A stretch of DNA of 64,000 nucleotides, from positions 62,001 through 126,000 of the forward strand of contig JACRDB010000169.1 of the NCBI GenBank assembly GCA_016218725.1, written 5' to 3'. The notes under the pieces are model-generated. The model did not search any database. It had not been told where the DNA came from and saw nothing but the letters and a program-made list of their open reading frames with translations. The position numbers and the translations under genes are program-made. The DNA comes from Deltaproteobacteria bacterium (GTDB lineage Bacteria; Myxococcota_A; Polyangia; Polyangiales; Ga0077539). Positions 44,376-52,119 of this stretch are shown one piece after another. The stretch's first letter is position 1. Every line of letters begins with the position of its first letter.

Positions 44376-45932
44376 CTACACATCGAAGCGGATCCAGAAG
44401 AGCCGCAGCTGCTTGTGGCCCCCGAGGCGACGGTAGCCCACCAAACCAAAAAGCACGTTCCAGTCCAGGTCCTCGGGCCGGGGGCGCCCATAGGAGAACA
44501 GCGGCAGGACGTGCCACTGGTAGGAGCGCACCCCCTGGCGCTCGGAGGAGAGCCAGAGCACGTTGGCCACGAGCTGCGTGACGTGGCTCGGGCTCTCGAA
44601 GCGCCAGAACAGCGGCGCTACCACCGTGTGCCTGCGCTCCCCCGAGCGGCCCGCGAAGAGCAGGGGGTAGATGTTGAAGGTCCAGTCGTCGCCCTCGCGC
44701 ACCGAGTGGATCGTGGGGAGGAGCCACCAGGTGTTCCGGGACGGCGTCCAGCGGTGGTAGAACAGCGGCAGCAGGGCCTCCGTGTGGGCCCCCGTGGCGG
44801 CCTCCCGGGAGGAGAAGAAGAAGGGCGCCACCGCGTCCCAGTTGGTGCTCCCGCGGTGCTGCTGGTACACGGGCGTCACGAGGGTGGTGGCCTCCCCGGT
44901 GCGGTCGTACACCGCCAGCGGGGTCACCAGGCTCACCCCCCGCGGCGAGCGGCCGTAGTGGAACAGCGGCAGGAGCGTGGTGCGCGTGGAGGTCGCGTCG
45001 TGGCGGTGGAAGAGCACCGGCGCGAGGTTGAGGGACAGGCTCCCGGGGCTGCGGTCCACCCAGAAGGGCCCCACCACCGTGAGCGCCCGGTCCGTGTCGT
45101 GGTTCTCCCGGTGGTAGGTGAGCGCCAGGGGGATCGCCAGGTAGCTCCGGTTGGGGTTGTTCCCCGCGAACCACAGGGGCGCCAGGCCCCAGTCCGTGTC
45201 CGCCCCGCTGCGGTTGTAGTAGAACGGCCCGGCCACCGAGACCGCCCGCTCCGGCGTCCAGGTGTGGAAGGTCAGGAGCGGTGGGATCACCAGGTGCTCG
45301 CGCCGCAGCGCCCCGTCCTGCCCCCAGCTCTCGCCGTACATGAACAGCGGGGCCACCCCGAGGGCCAGGCCGTGGGCCTCGCCGGCGCCCTGCCAGCGGG
45401 ACCAGTACACCGGCGGGATGATGTGCGTCCCCCAGCGCTCGCCCTGGGGGCCCGGGTCCTGGCCCCGCCAGTGGAACCACAGCGGGAAGAGCACGTCCGC
45501 CTGCACCGTCGGCGACCGCAGGCGGTAGTACGGCGGGATGAACAGCGCCGTGCGGTCCCCCCGCCGGTCCCGGAAGAAGAACGGGAACACCACCGTGGTC
45601 CGCCGCCCGCCGCTGCGCTCATACAAGAAGAACGGCGGGATCAGCGTGCGGTGCACGTTCCGGTCCGGGTCCGGCCACGCCGCCACGTCCCCCGGCAGCG
45701 CGCCGATGGCCGCCGCCCCCGCGGCGGACAGGGCCGGCGCCGTCGGGGTCCCGCCCCGGCGCCCCCCGCGGGGGGCCTCGCCTTCATTGTCGGTTGATGT
45801 ATCTGTTGAAGTATCGCTTGAAGTATCGCCTGGAGTCTCGCTTGAGGTGCCAGTCTGTGCTGGCTGTGCAAGGCTCTGCGAGGAGAACACCAGCGCCGTC
45901 AGGAGCGCCAGGAGGGTGTGCTTGAGACTCAC
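44376..45932 (-). CDS. Secreted repeat protein, possible outer-membrane beta-structure
   Basis: 518 aa from GTG 45932, overlapping the hisS stop by 4 bp. Signal peptide ends SLAQ, followed by a Ser/Thr/Asp linker containing a short tandem repeat. From about residue 90 there are about ten imperfect repeats of about 40 aa with the core P-LF-(Y/H)-R and aromatic/Pro-rich strands (LFPLWFHWRG, LAPLWFAGNN, LLPLFHYGR, LLPLFYHRW). This suggests a beta-barrel or propeller-like envelope protein. No named family. Probably transported to the outer membrane; role unknown. Confidence 0.75.
   Translation of the reverse strand: MSLKHTLLALLTALVFSSQSLAQPAQTGTSSETPGDTSSDTSTDTSTDNEGEAPRGGRRGGTPTAPALSAAGAAAIGALPGDVAAWPDPDRNVHRTLIPPFFLYERSGGRRTTVVFPFFFRDRRGDRTALFIPPYYRLRSPTVQADVLFPLWFHWRGQDPGPQGERWGTHIIPPVYWSRWQGAGEAHGLALGVAPLFMYGESWGQDGALRREHLVIPPLLTFHTWTPERAVSVAGPFYYNRSGADTDWGLAPLWFAGNNPNRSYLAIPLALTYHRENHDTDRALTVVGPFWVDRSPGSLSLNLAPVLFHRHDATSTRTTLLPLFHYGRSPRGVSLVTPLAVYDRTGEATTLVTPVYQQHRGSTNWDAVAPFFFSSREAATGAHTEALLPLFYHRWTPSRNTWWLLPTIHSVREGDDWTFNIYPLLFAGRSGERRHTVVAPLFWRFESPSHVTQLVANVLWLSSERQGVRSYQWHVLPLFSYGRPRPEDLDWNVLFGLVGYRRLGGHKQLRLFWIRFDV
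45794..45853. repeat. 12-bp tandem repeat (5 units) in the secreted repeat protein
   Basis: Five 12-nt units of the type TTGAAGTATCGC, the second and third identical and the outer ones degenerate. They encode a (Asp/Thr/Ser)-rich linker of the gene at 44376-45932 and are distinctly AT-richer than the surroundings. Confidence 0.8.
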
Positions 45933-47215
45933 TCCTGGGACCCCGAGAGGGCCCGAAGGTGCGCCGCCACGGCGCCCCTGGGGACCACCGTCTGGGCGTG
46001 GGCGGCCATGTCCTTGACGGCCACGGTGCCGGCCTCAAGCTCCGAGCGGCCGACGATGAGCACCGCGCGGGCGCCGAGGTCGTCGGCCCGGCGGAGCTGG
46101 CTCTTCATGGACACGAAGCGGGTGTCCAGGTGCGTCTCCAGGCCCGCCTCGCGCAGCTCCCGGGCGAGGCTCAGGGCCGAGGCCAGCACCGCCTGGTCGG
46201 TCTCCCTGGCGGCGGCCACCACCGCCACCCGGAAGGGCGCCGGGGGGTCTTTCACGGGCTGGGCCAGGAGGAGCCTCTCGACGCCCAGGGCGAAGCCCAC
46301 GGCGGGCACCGAGACCCCGTCCCCGCCGAGCTCGGTGAAGAGGTTGTCGTAGCGCCCTCCGCCGCCGAGGGCGTCCTGGGCGCCGAGGCTGCCGGAGGTG
46401 TCCACCACCTCGAAGACCGTGCGGGTGTAGTAGTCCAGGCCCCGGACCAGCGTGGGGTCCACGCGGTAGGGCGTGCCCAGGGCGTCCAGGTAGGCGCGGA
46501 CGCGCGCGAAGTGGGCGCGGTCCTCGTCGTCCAGGTGGTCGAGCACGCTGGGGGCCGTGAGCTTGGGGGTCTGGTCCCTGGGGTCCTTGGAGTCAAGGAT
46601 GCGCAGGGGGTTCCTGCCCAGACGCTCCCGGGACTCCGGCGAGAGCTCCTGCGCCACCGCGGAGAAGTGCGCCACCAGGGCGTCCCGGTACCGCTGCCGG
46701 GAGCCCCGTTGCCCCAGGGAGTTCACCCGGAGCTCGAAGGCCCCGAGGCCCAGGGAGCGCAGGAACGCCACCAGGAGGTCCAGCACCTCGGCGTCGGCGG
46801 CCGGGGAGGCGTCGCCGTAGACCTCGGCGCCCACCTGGTGGAACTGCCGGAAGCGCCCCCGGGCGGGCTTCTCCGCGCGGAACATGGCCCCGGCGTAGGC
46901 CCAGCGCACCACGGGCTCGCGCTCCAGGGCCGCGTGCTCCAGCGCGCAGCGCACGGCGCTGGCGGTGCCCTCGGGCCGCAGGGCCAGCGCGCGCCCGCCC
47001 CGGTCGTCGAAGACGTACATCTCCTTCTCGACGATGTCCGTCCCCTCGCCCACGCCCCGGGAGAAGAGCTCGGTGTACTCGCACAGGGGCGTGCGCACCT
47101 CGCGGAAGCCGTAGCGCGCGGCGGTCTCGAAGAACCGGGCCTCGAGCGAGCGCCACCGCCCCGCCTCCGCGGGCAGCACGTCGTTCATCCCGGTGACCGC
47201 CTGCAACAACGCCAT
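45929..47215 (-). CDS. hisS: Histidyl-tRNA synthetase
   Basis: 428 aa, start ATG 47215. The class II motifs are present: motif 2 MFRAEKPARGRFRQFHQVG, motif 3 VGFALGVERLLL, and the HisS-specific RGLDYYTRTVFEV. The C-terminal anticodon-binding domain (about 335-428) is intact. The longer upstream frame is antisense to the divergent lipoprotein gene. Core gene; first gene of an operon with two secreted proteins. Confidence 0.97.
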   Translation of the reverse strand: MALLQAVTGMNDVLPAEAGRWRSLEARFFETAARYGFREVRTPLCEYTELFSRGVGEGTDIVEKEMYVFDDRGGRALALRPEGTASAVRCALEHAALEREPVVRWAYAGAMFRAEKPARGRFRQFHQVGAEVYGDASPAADAEVLDLLVAFLRSLGLGAFELRVNSLGQRGSRQRYRDALVAHFSAVAQELSPESRERLGRNPLRILDSKDPRDQTPKLTAPSVLDHLDDEDRAHFARVRAYLDALGTPYRVDPTLVRGLDYYTRTVFEVVDTSGSLGAQDALGGGGRYDNLFTELGGDGVSVPAVGFALGVERLLLAQPVKDPPAPFRVAVVAAARETDQAVLASALSLARELREAGLETHLDTRFVSMKSQLRRADDLGARAVLIVGRSELEAGTVAVKDMAAHAQTVVPRGAVAAHLRALSGSQE

Positions 47216-47296
47216 GATCGGGCGCGGGACCGTAGACAACCCCCCTCCCAGGGTCAAGACATCCCCGCCCCAAGCGTGGTAGATCCATGTCCTACC

Positions 47297-48202
47297 ATGC
47301 GACCGCTGGCCAGCGCCCTCCTCCTGCTCGCCACCTGCGCCCTCCATTGCAGCGGCACCTTCGAGCGCTGCGACGAGCCCGACCGCTCCTGCGGCCGCCC
47401 GCCGAACACCGCAGGCATGACCCTGGCCACCTTCCGGCGCCTGGGCGCCAGGAACACCCGCCCCGCAGAAGATACCCCCGTGGACTTCCGGGCCTTCGTG
47501 GTCAGTGCAGTTGACACCCTGGACGAGGACATGGGGGGCCACGTCGGCAACATCTGGGTGCAGGAGGTGCTTGGCCCCGGGGCGGCGATGGTGAACTGCC
47601 CGGAGCTCCCGGAGGGTCGCGGGCCGGGCCGGGTGTGCGCGATCCAGCTCTTCAACGCGCAGCTCCAGCCCACGGGGTACCACCCGCAGGTGGGGGACCT
47701 GGTGGACATCACCGGCGGGAGGTACCAGGAGTTCACCTGCGCGCAGTGCGCGGGGGGCCGTGGCTTCCCGGACGACCATCACATCCCGGAGGTGGCGGGC
47801 GGGAGGGTCACCGGGAGCGGGGTGGCGCCGCCGCCCACTGCCGTGCTGGTCACCCTGGCGGAGCTCGAGCGCAACATTGACCTCTACCAGGGCGTGCTCG
47901 TGGAGCTTCGGGACGTGACGGCCCAGAGCGAGCCGGACTGCCGCGGGGAGATCGCCCTCGGGGGCGCCACGGCGCCGAAGCTCACGCAGCAGCTCGTGAG
48001 CTTCCCCAATGGGGCCCTGCGGGTGGACGCCCGCCCGGGGAGGGTGTGCGCGAACGCCCCTGCGCCACCCGCGATGCCCGACCCGGAGCGCATTCGCACC
48101 GGCACGCGCTGGGAGCGCATCGTCGGGATCGCGGGATATTTCTACGGCCCCAAGCTCACCCCTCGGACCGAGGGGGACCTCGCCGGTCAGCGCGCGCCGT
48201 AG
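47297..48202 (+). CDS. Secreted Cys-rich protein of unknown family
   Basis: 301 aa from ATG 47297. N-terminal hydrophobic segment with Cys14 and Cys18; lipobox is imperfect. The mature part has several Cys pairs and a repeated beta pattern: NIWVQEVLGPG, DLVDITGGRYQEF, GVLVELRDVTA. This resembles DNA/RNA-binding or OB-fold secreted proteins only superficially. An inverted repeat TGGTAG/CTACCA (47277-47297) overlaps its start region and lies between it and divergent hisS. Its last 47 bp overlap the convergent 2TM gene. Confidence 0.7.
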   Translation: MRPLASALLLLATCALHCSGTFERCDEPDRSCGRPPNTAGMTLATFRRLGARNTRPAEDTPVDFRAFVVSAVDTLDEDMGGHVGNIWVQEVLGPGAAMVNCPELPEGRGPGRVCAIQLFNAQLQPTGYHPQVGDLVDITGGRYQEFTCAQCAGGRGFPDDHHIPEVAGGRVTGSGVAPPPTAVLVTLAELERNIDLYQGVLVELRDVTAQSEPDCRGEIALGGATAPKLTQQLVSFPNGALRVDARPGRVCANAPAPPAMPDPERIRTGTRWERIVGIAGYFYGPKLTPRTEGDLAGQRAP

Positions 48203-48845
48203 CCTCCCGGGCCTCGGGCTCGTCCAGGGCGGCGTCGAGGGCTTCGGGGGCTTCGGGGGCGGTCTCCGCCGGGGCCGTCGGGGCCTCGGAGGAGACGGCT
48301 GGGGCGTCGTTTACGAGGTTCTCGTCCACCCGGACGCGGACCTCCTGGCGGGGCGCCTCGTCCTGGTGGGCCTCGAGCTCCGCCTCTCGGGCGGCGCGAT
48401 CGCGGGCCAGGGCGGTGTCCAGGGCCTCCTCCGAGGGGCCTGCGCCCCAGCGGACGCGCGCGGCGTGCACGGCCAGACCGATGCCCCAGGCCAGGAAGGG
48501 GTAGACGAACCACCACCGGGGCACGCTGTCGGTGACCGTGGCCTGGTTGGTGGCCAGGTTCAGGAGCAGGAGCCCGAGGTTCACCAGGGCAAAGAGCCCC
48601 GCGTGGAGCTTGAGCGAGACCCGGTCGGCCTGCTGGAGGCGCTGGCGCAGGGCCTCCCGGTCCCGGCCGGCTTCGAGCTCCCGGGCCGCGGCGCGCACGC
48701 TCTCCTCGGGGATCCCGGCCTCGCGGGCGACGGCCAGGAGCTCCTCCTCGGAGGTCTCGGGCCCCTGGGGGCGCTGGAGGGCCCGTCGAAGGATCTCCTC
48801 GACCTCTTCGCGGGTGTAGCTGGGCTCCTTGGGATCTTCGGCCAT
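48156..48845 (-). CDS. 2TM-domain protein
   Basis: 229 aa from ATG 48845. A helical N-terminal segment (YTREEVEEILRRAL) with a linker is followed by two closely spaced hydrophobic segments (LFALVNLGLLLLNL and WFVYPFLAWGIGLAV) typical of the 2TM domain family, then an acidic Ala/Glu-rich C-terminus. Similar proteins are often next to histidine kinases or regulators, but here it is alone. Divergent from the hydrolase gene at 48886. Confidence 0.82.
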   Translation of the reverse strand: MAEDPKEPSYTREEVEEILRRALQRPQGPETSEEELLAVAREAGIPEESVRAAARELEAGRDREALRQRLQQADRVSLKLHAGLFALVNLGLLLLNLATNQATVTDSVPRWWFVYPFLAWGIGLAVHAARVRWGAGPSEEALDTALARDRAAREAELEAHQDEAPRQEVRVRVDENLVNDAPAVSSEAPTAPAETAPEAPEALDAALDEPEAREATARADRRGPPRSEG

Positions 48846-48861
48846 TTCGCGGGGGACCGTC

Positions 48862-48878
48862 GGGTGTAGGATACACCC
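48862..48878. promoter_or_regulatory. Perfect dyad in divergent promoter
   Basis: GGGTGTA (48862-48868), GGA spacer, TACACCC (48872-48878): 7-bp arms, perfect symmetry. It sits in the 40-bp gap between the divergent starts at 48845 and 48886 and overlaps a TAGGAT -10-like hexamer, so it could be an operator for both genes. Confidence 0.4.
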
Positions 48879-48885
48879 CGCAGTC

Positions 48886-49863
48886 ATGCCGGTGTTCTTT
48901 CGCTCGACGGGGACCGTGCAGGGTCCGGGGTTCTACCTTCGCCGCCACGGGTCCCTGGCGATGGTGCGCATGCCCGTGACGTGCGCCGTGCTGGACCGCC
49001 CCGGCGGCCTCACGCTCATTGACACGGGCTGGAGCCGCCGGCAGTGCGCCTGGCCGGGCACGGACCCGGGGCAGGTGACCCGCGCGCTCCTGGGGCTGCG
49101 GGTGGCCCCGGAGGACGCCCTGGCCTCGCAGCTCATCTCCTGCGGCCTCGTGCCCGAGGACGTGAAGCACATCATCGCCACGCACCTGCACCTGGACCAC
49201 ATCTCCGGCGCGGTGGATTTCCCCGACGCGACGGTGCACACCACCCCGGAGGAGTGGTCGTGCCTGCGCCGCGGGCGCCTGCGGGGCTACACCCGGGACA
49301 CCGCGGGGCTGGAGCCGAGGGTGGAGCGCCACGCCCTCAAGGGGCCGGCGATGCTGGGCTTCCCGGCCTCCCACGACCTCTTCGGGGACGGCTCGGTGCT
49401 GCTCCTGGACGCCCGGGGGCACACCCTGGGCAGCGTGGCGGTGGCCGTGAAGCTCGACGAGGGGTGGCTCCTTCACGCGGGCGACGCGGTGATGTTCCGC
49501 GAGGACTACAACGACCCCGCCCTCACGGCCCCGAGCCTCTACGCCCGGATGAACGCCCATGACGTCCTGCGCCAGCGGGAGGGCTTCGGGCGCTTCCGCG
49601 AGGCCGAGGCCACCCACGCGGCGAGGGTGGTACCCTCGCACGACCCGGCGGTCTTCGAGGCGCTCCCAAAGACCCGTGAAGACGGCTGGAAGGCCCACTG
49701 GGACAAGAAGCCCCCAAAGGCCCCACCACCGCAGAAGGGCCCCCGCCCGGAGCGCCCGCCGAAGCAGAAGGGCCCCAGGAACGACCCTGGCGGCGCCAGG
49801 AACGACCCCCCGGGCTCCAACGGAGCGCCGGAGCGCGGCACCACCTCCAAGGACCCACAATGA
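48886..49863 (+). CDS. Metallo-beta-lactamase-fold hydrolase (lactonase-like)
   Basis: 325 aa from ATG 48886. Metal site HLHLDH at 100-105, an earlier LIDTGWS, later GHTLGSVAV and HAGDAVM. This is the arrangement of lactonase/glyoxalase-like MBL-fold enzymes, which hydrolyse acyl-homoserine lactones or other esters; the true substrate is unknown. The C-terminus is a Pro/Lys-rich tail from about residue 280, uncommon in the family. It overlaps the next gene by ATGA, with translational coupling. Confidence 0.85.
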   Translation: MPVFFRSTGTVQGPGFYLRRHGSLAMVRMPVTCAVLDRPGGLTLIDTGWSRRQCAWPGTDPGQVTRALLGLRVAPEDALASQLISCGLVPEDVKHIIATHLHLDHISGAVDFPDATVHTTPEEWSCLRRGRLRGYTRDTAGLEPRVERHALKGPAMLGFPASHDLFGDGSVLLLDARGHTLGSVAVAVKLDEGWLLHAGDAVMFREDYNDPALTAPSLYARMNAHDVLRQREGFGRFREAEATHAARVVPSHDPAVFEALPKTREDGWKAHWDKKPPKAPPPQKGPRPERPPKQKGPRNDPGGARNDPPGSNGAPERGTTSKDPQ

Positions 49864-50078
49864 ACGTCGTGATCAAGTACTGCGTGGTTTGAAACTACTA
49901 CCCACGGGCCGCGGGTCTCGCGGCCGCGATCAAGGCTCACAGCGGCGTGGAGAGCGTCCTGGAGCGCGGCGACAAGGGCGTCTTTGACGTCACCGTCGAC
50001 GGCCGCCGGGTGTTCTCCAAGCACGAGGCGGGGCGCTTCCCCGAGGAGGCGGAGATCCTGGCGCTCCTGCCGCGGTAG
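49860..50078 (+). CDS. SelW/Rdx-family selenoprotein with in-frame UGA
   Basis: 72 aa if UGA at 49890-49892 is read as selenocysteine: MNVVIKYCVVU then NYYPRAAGLAAAIKAH. The CxxU motif (Cys8, Sec11) followed by NYYPRA is the hallmark of SelW/Rdx thioredoxin-fold proteins. GVESVLERGDKGVFDVTVDG and a C-terminal FPEEAEILALL follow, as in the family. Start ATG overlaps the MBL stop; AAGGA lies 7 nt upstream. A SECIS hairpin starts 15 nt after the UGA. Needs SelA-D elsewhere in the genome. Without readthrough it is a 10-codon stub. Confidence 0.9.
49893..49925 (+). promoter_or_regulatory. Bacterial SECIS element
   Basis: Perfect 7-bp stem GGCCGCG (49907-49913) / CGCGGCC (49919-49925) with loop GGTCT (49914-49918). 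Loop begins with GG-U, as in known bacterial SECIS loops, 22 nt past the UGA, inside the usual 16-37 nt window for SelB binding. Confidence 0.85.
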
Positions 50079-50080
50079 CG

Positions 50081-51085
50081 ATGCGCATCCCGCTCGCGTC
50101 CACCACGCTCCTGTCCTTCGCGGAGCACGTCTCGCGCGCGCTCGGGCGGGATGTGTTTGTCAAGCGGGACAACGCGACGCACCCTCGCTACGGCGGCAAC
50201 AAGGTGCGCAAATTGGAGTACCTCCTGGCGGACGCCCGCCGCCAGGGCGCCACGGACCTGGTGACCATGGGGGCGGTGGGCTCTCACCACGTGCTGGCCA
50301 CCACCATCCACGGCCGCGGGGCGGGCTTCCAGGTGGAGGCCGTGCTCACCGGGCAGCCCTACACCCCCCACGTCGAGCGCAACGTCCGCGCGGACCTGGC
50401 CCAGGGGGCCACGCTCTACGCCTCTCCGCTCGCCGCGTCGCTGCCCCTCAAGGTGGCCGCGAGGGTGCTCGCCCTGCGCCTGCGGGGGCGGGTGCCCTAC
50501 GTGATCCCCTTTGGGGGATCCACGCCGCAGGGGGCCCGGGGCTACATCGACGCGGTGGCGGAGCTGCGGCAACAGCTCTCGGGCCTCGGGTTCCCGACCC
50601 CCGGGGTGATGGTGGTGGCGCTGGGCTCCGGCGGCACCCACGCCGGGCTCCTTGCGGGCTGTCGCCTCCACGGGGTCGCGAGCGAGGTCTGGGGGGTACG
50701 CGTCACCGAGCGCTGGATGAGCCCCGCCCCGGTGGTCTCCTGGCTGGCAAGCCACGCCCTGCACCTGGCAGCACCCGAAGGCAAAGGTAGGGGCTTCTCC
50801 TACAAAGACATACTTGTGGTGGATGACCAGCGCGGTGAAGGCTACGGTCATCCGACGGACGAGGCCCGGAGGGCTCAGGAGCTCTTCGCCCGGGACGACG
50901 TGGGGCTCGACCTCACGTACACGGCCAAGGCCGCCGCGGGGCTCCTGCAGCTCTCGCGCGGGGACGTATCGCGGAGGCCGTACCTGTTCTGGAACACGCT
51001 CTCGTCGGCGCCGGTGGAGGCGCTGATCCCGGACCTCACCGCGACGCTCCCGAGGTCCCTGGAGGCGCTGCTCGGGCGGGGATAG
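50081..51085 (+). CDS. PLP-dependent deaminase/D-cysteine desulfhydrase family enzyme
   Basis: 334 aa, ATG 2 bp after the selenoprotein stop. The tryptophan-synthase beta fold type II is seen: VKRDNATHPRYGGNKVRKLE with PLP-binding Lys41, GAVGSHHVLATTIHG, VALGSGGTHAGLLAG and TYTAKAAAGLL. Relatives are ACC deaminase and D-cysteine desulfhydrase. Cysteine desulfhydration beside a selenoprotein is intriguing but the real substrate is unknown. Third gene of an MBL-SelW-PLP operon with close coupling. Confidence 0.85.
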   Translation: MRIPLASTTLLSFAEHVSRALGRDVFVKRDNATHPRYGGNKVRKLEYLLADARRQGATDLVTMGAVGSHHVLATTIHGRGAGFQVEAVLTGQPYTPHVERNVRADLAQGATLYASPLAASLPLKVAARVLALRLRGRVPYVIPFGGSTPQGARGYIDAVAELRQQLSGLGFPTPGVMVVALGSGGTHAGLLAGCRLHGVASEVWGVRVTERWMSPAPVVSWLASHALHLAAPEGKGRGFSYKDILVVDDQRGEGYGHPTDEARRAQELFARDDVGLDLTYTAKAAAGLLQLSRGDVSRRPYLFWNTLSSAPVEALIPDLTATLPRSLEALLGRG

Positions 51086-51239
51086 TGCACCCGCGTCGTA
51101 CAGAACCTACCCCGAGGGGGATGGCGGCCGCCACCGTCCGCCGCCACCCGCCACCCGAAATCCGCCACCAGCCTCTCGAAATCATTGAGAGAAACCGGGA
51201 GGTATCCCTGGCACGAGGAGTGCTGCGTGCGATGCTGCG

Positions 51240-52112
51240 ATGCCCGGGGTGGAACACGAGACGATGGTGCTTGCGTTGCAGGAGGACCCGTCGCTCCTGC
51301 GGCGGCTGCTCGCGCTGGCGGGTCGCCGTGTACCGCTCCGCGGGATGACGGTGGAGGACACGGCGGTGCGATGGGTGGCCTCGGCGGAGGTGCGCCCGGA
51401 CCTGCTCTATTCGGGTCCCAGAGGCGCGTGGTTGGCGGTGGAGGTGCAGCGGCAGCTTGACCGTGCCAAGCCGCGGCGGTGGCTCCTGCTGACGGCGGTA
51501 CTCGCAGACCAGCGTGGCGTGATGGGAGACCTCCTGGTGGTGACGGCGAGCCCGGCGGTAGCCCGCTGGGCGCAGAGGTTCCATCACCGAGGGCGAAGCG
51601 GGAGCGAGGTACAGCTACGGCCGACGGTCCTGCTGTTGGCGGGCGGCACCCTGGAGGCGCTGCTGGACCCGAAGCGACCTGCGCTGGCCTTCCTCGCGGC
51701 CTGGGCCATGCAGGACCGCCGCGGCGCAGCGGCGAGGCGGGTGGTTCGGCGGGCCCTGGCCCTCACCGAAGGGCTACCCGAAGGGTTGCGTGAGGCGCAG
51801 GTGAGGGCCATTCTCAACGTGTTGAGTGCGCCGATGCTGGCGTACCTCAAGGAGGCCGCGGTGGATATCAACAAGATCCCGGAGAGCCCCTGGGTAAAGG
51901 CTTGGAGGCTCGAACTCGAAGCCAGGGGGGAAGCCAGGGGTAAGGCCGAGGCGGTGCTCGCGGTGCTTTCGGCGCGCGGCCTCGCGGTGAGCGACGCCCA
52001 GCGCGCGAGGGTGGTCGCCTGCCAGGACCGTGCACAGCTCGACACATGGCTACGCGCGGTGGCCGCGGTGACCTCGACGGACGAGCTCCTGGCGAAGTCC
52101 GTTCCTTCGTGA
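51240..52112 (+). CDS. Rpn-like PD-(D/E)XK nuclease or transposase-like protein
   Basis: 290 aa from ATG 51240. The N-terminal half has the nuclease core pattern VRPDLLYS then WLAVEVQRQLDRAKP (D and E-x-Q). It then continues with helical segments (WAMQDRRGAAARRVVRRAL) and ends in Ala/Arg-rich helices. Matches the Rpn/PDDEXK family of stand-alone recombination-promoting nucleases. A short GAGGAG 20 nt upstream is not ideally spaced, and starts at 51209 or 51232 are not in this frame. Independent unit between the deaminase and sulfatase genes. Confidence 0.7.
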   Translation: MPGVEHETMVLALQEDPSLLRRLLALAGRRVPLRGMTVEDTAVRWVASAEVRPDLLYSGPRGAWLAVEVQRQLDRAKPRRWLLLTAVLADQRGVMGDLLVVTASPAVARWAQRFHHRGRSGSEVQLRPTVLLLAGGTLEALLDPKRPALAFLAAWAMQDRRGAAARRVVRRALALTEGLPEGLREAQVRAILNVLSAPMLAYLKEAAVDINKIPESPWVKAWRLELEARGEARGKAEAVLAVLSARGLAVSDAQRARVVACQDRAQLDTWLRAVAAVTSTDELLAKSVPS

Positions 52113-52119
52113 GGGACCG

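Noticed and set aside
49860..49892. Truncated 10-codon gene or pseudogene with a TGA stop
   Set aside because: The frame continues with the full SelW/Rdx family pattern and a well-placed SECIS hairpin, so readthrough is the better explanation.
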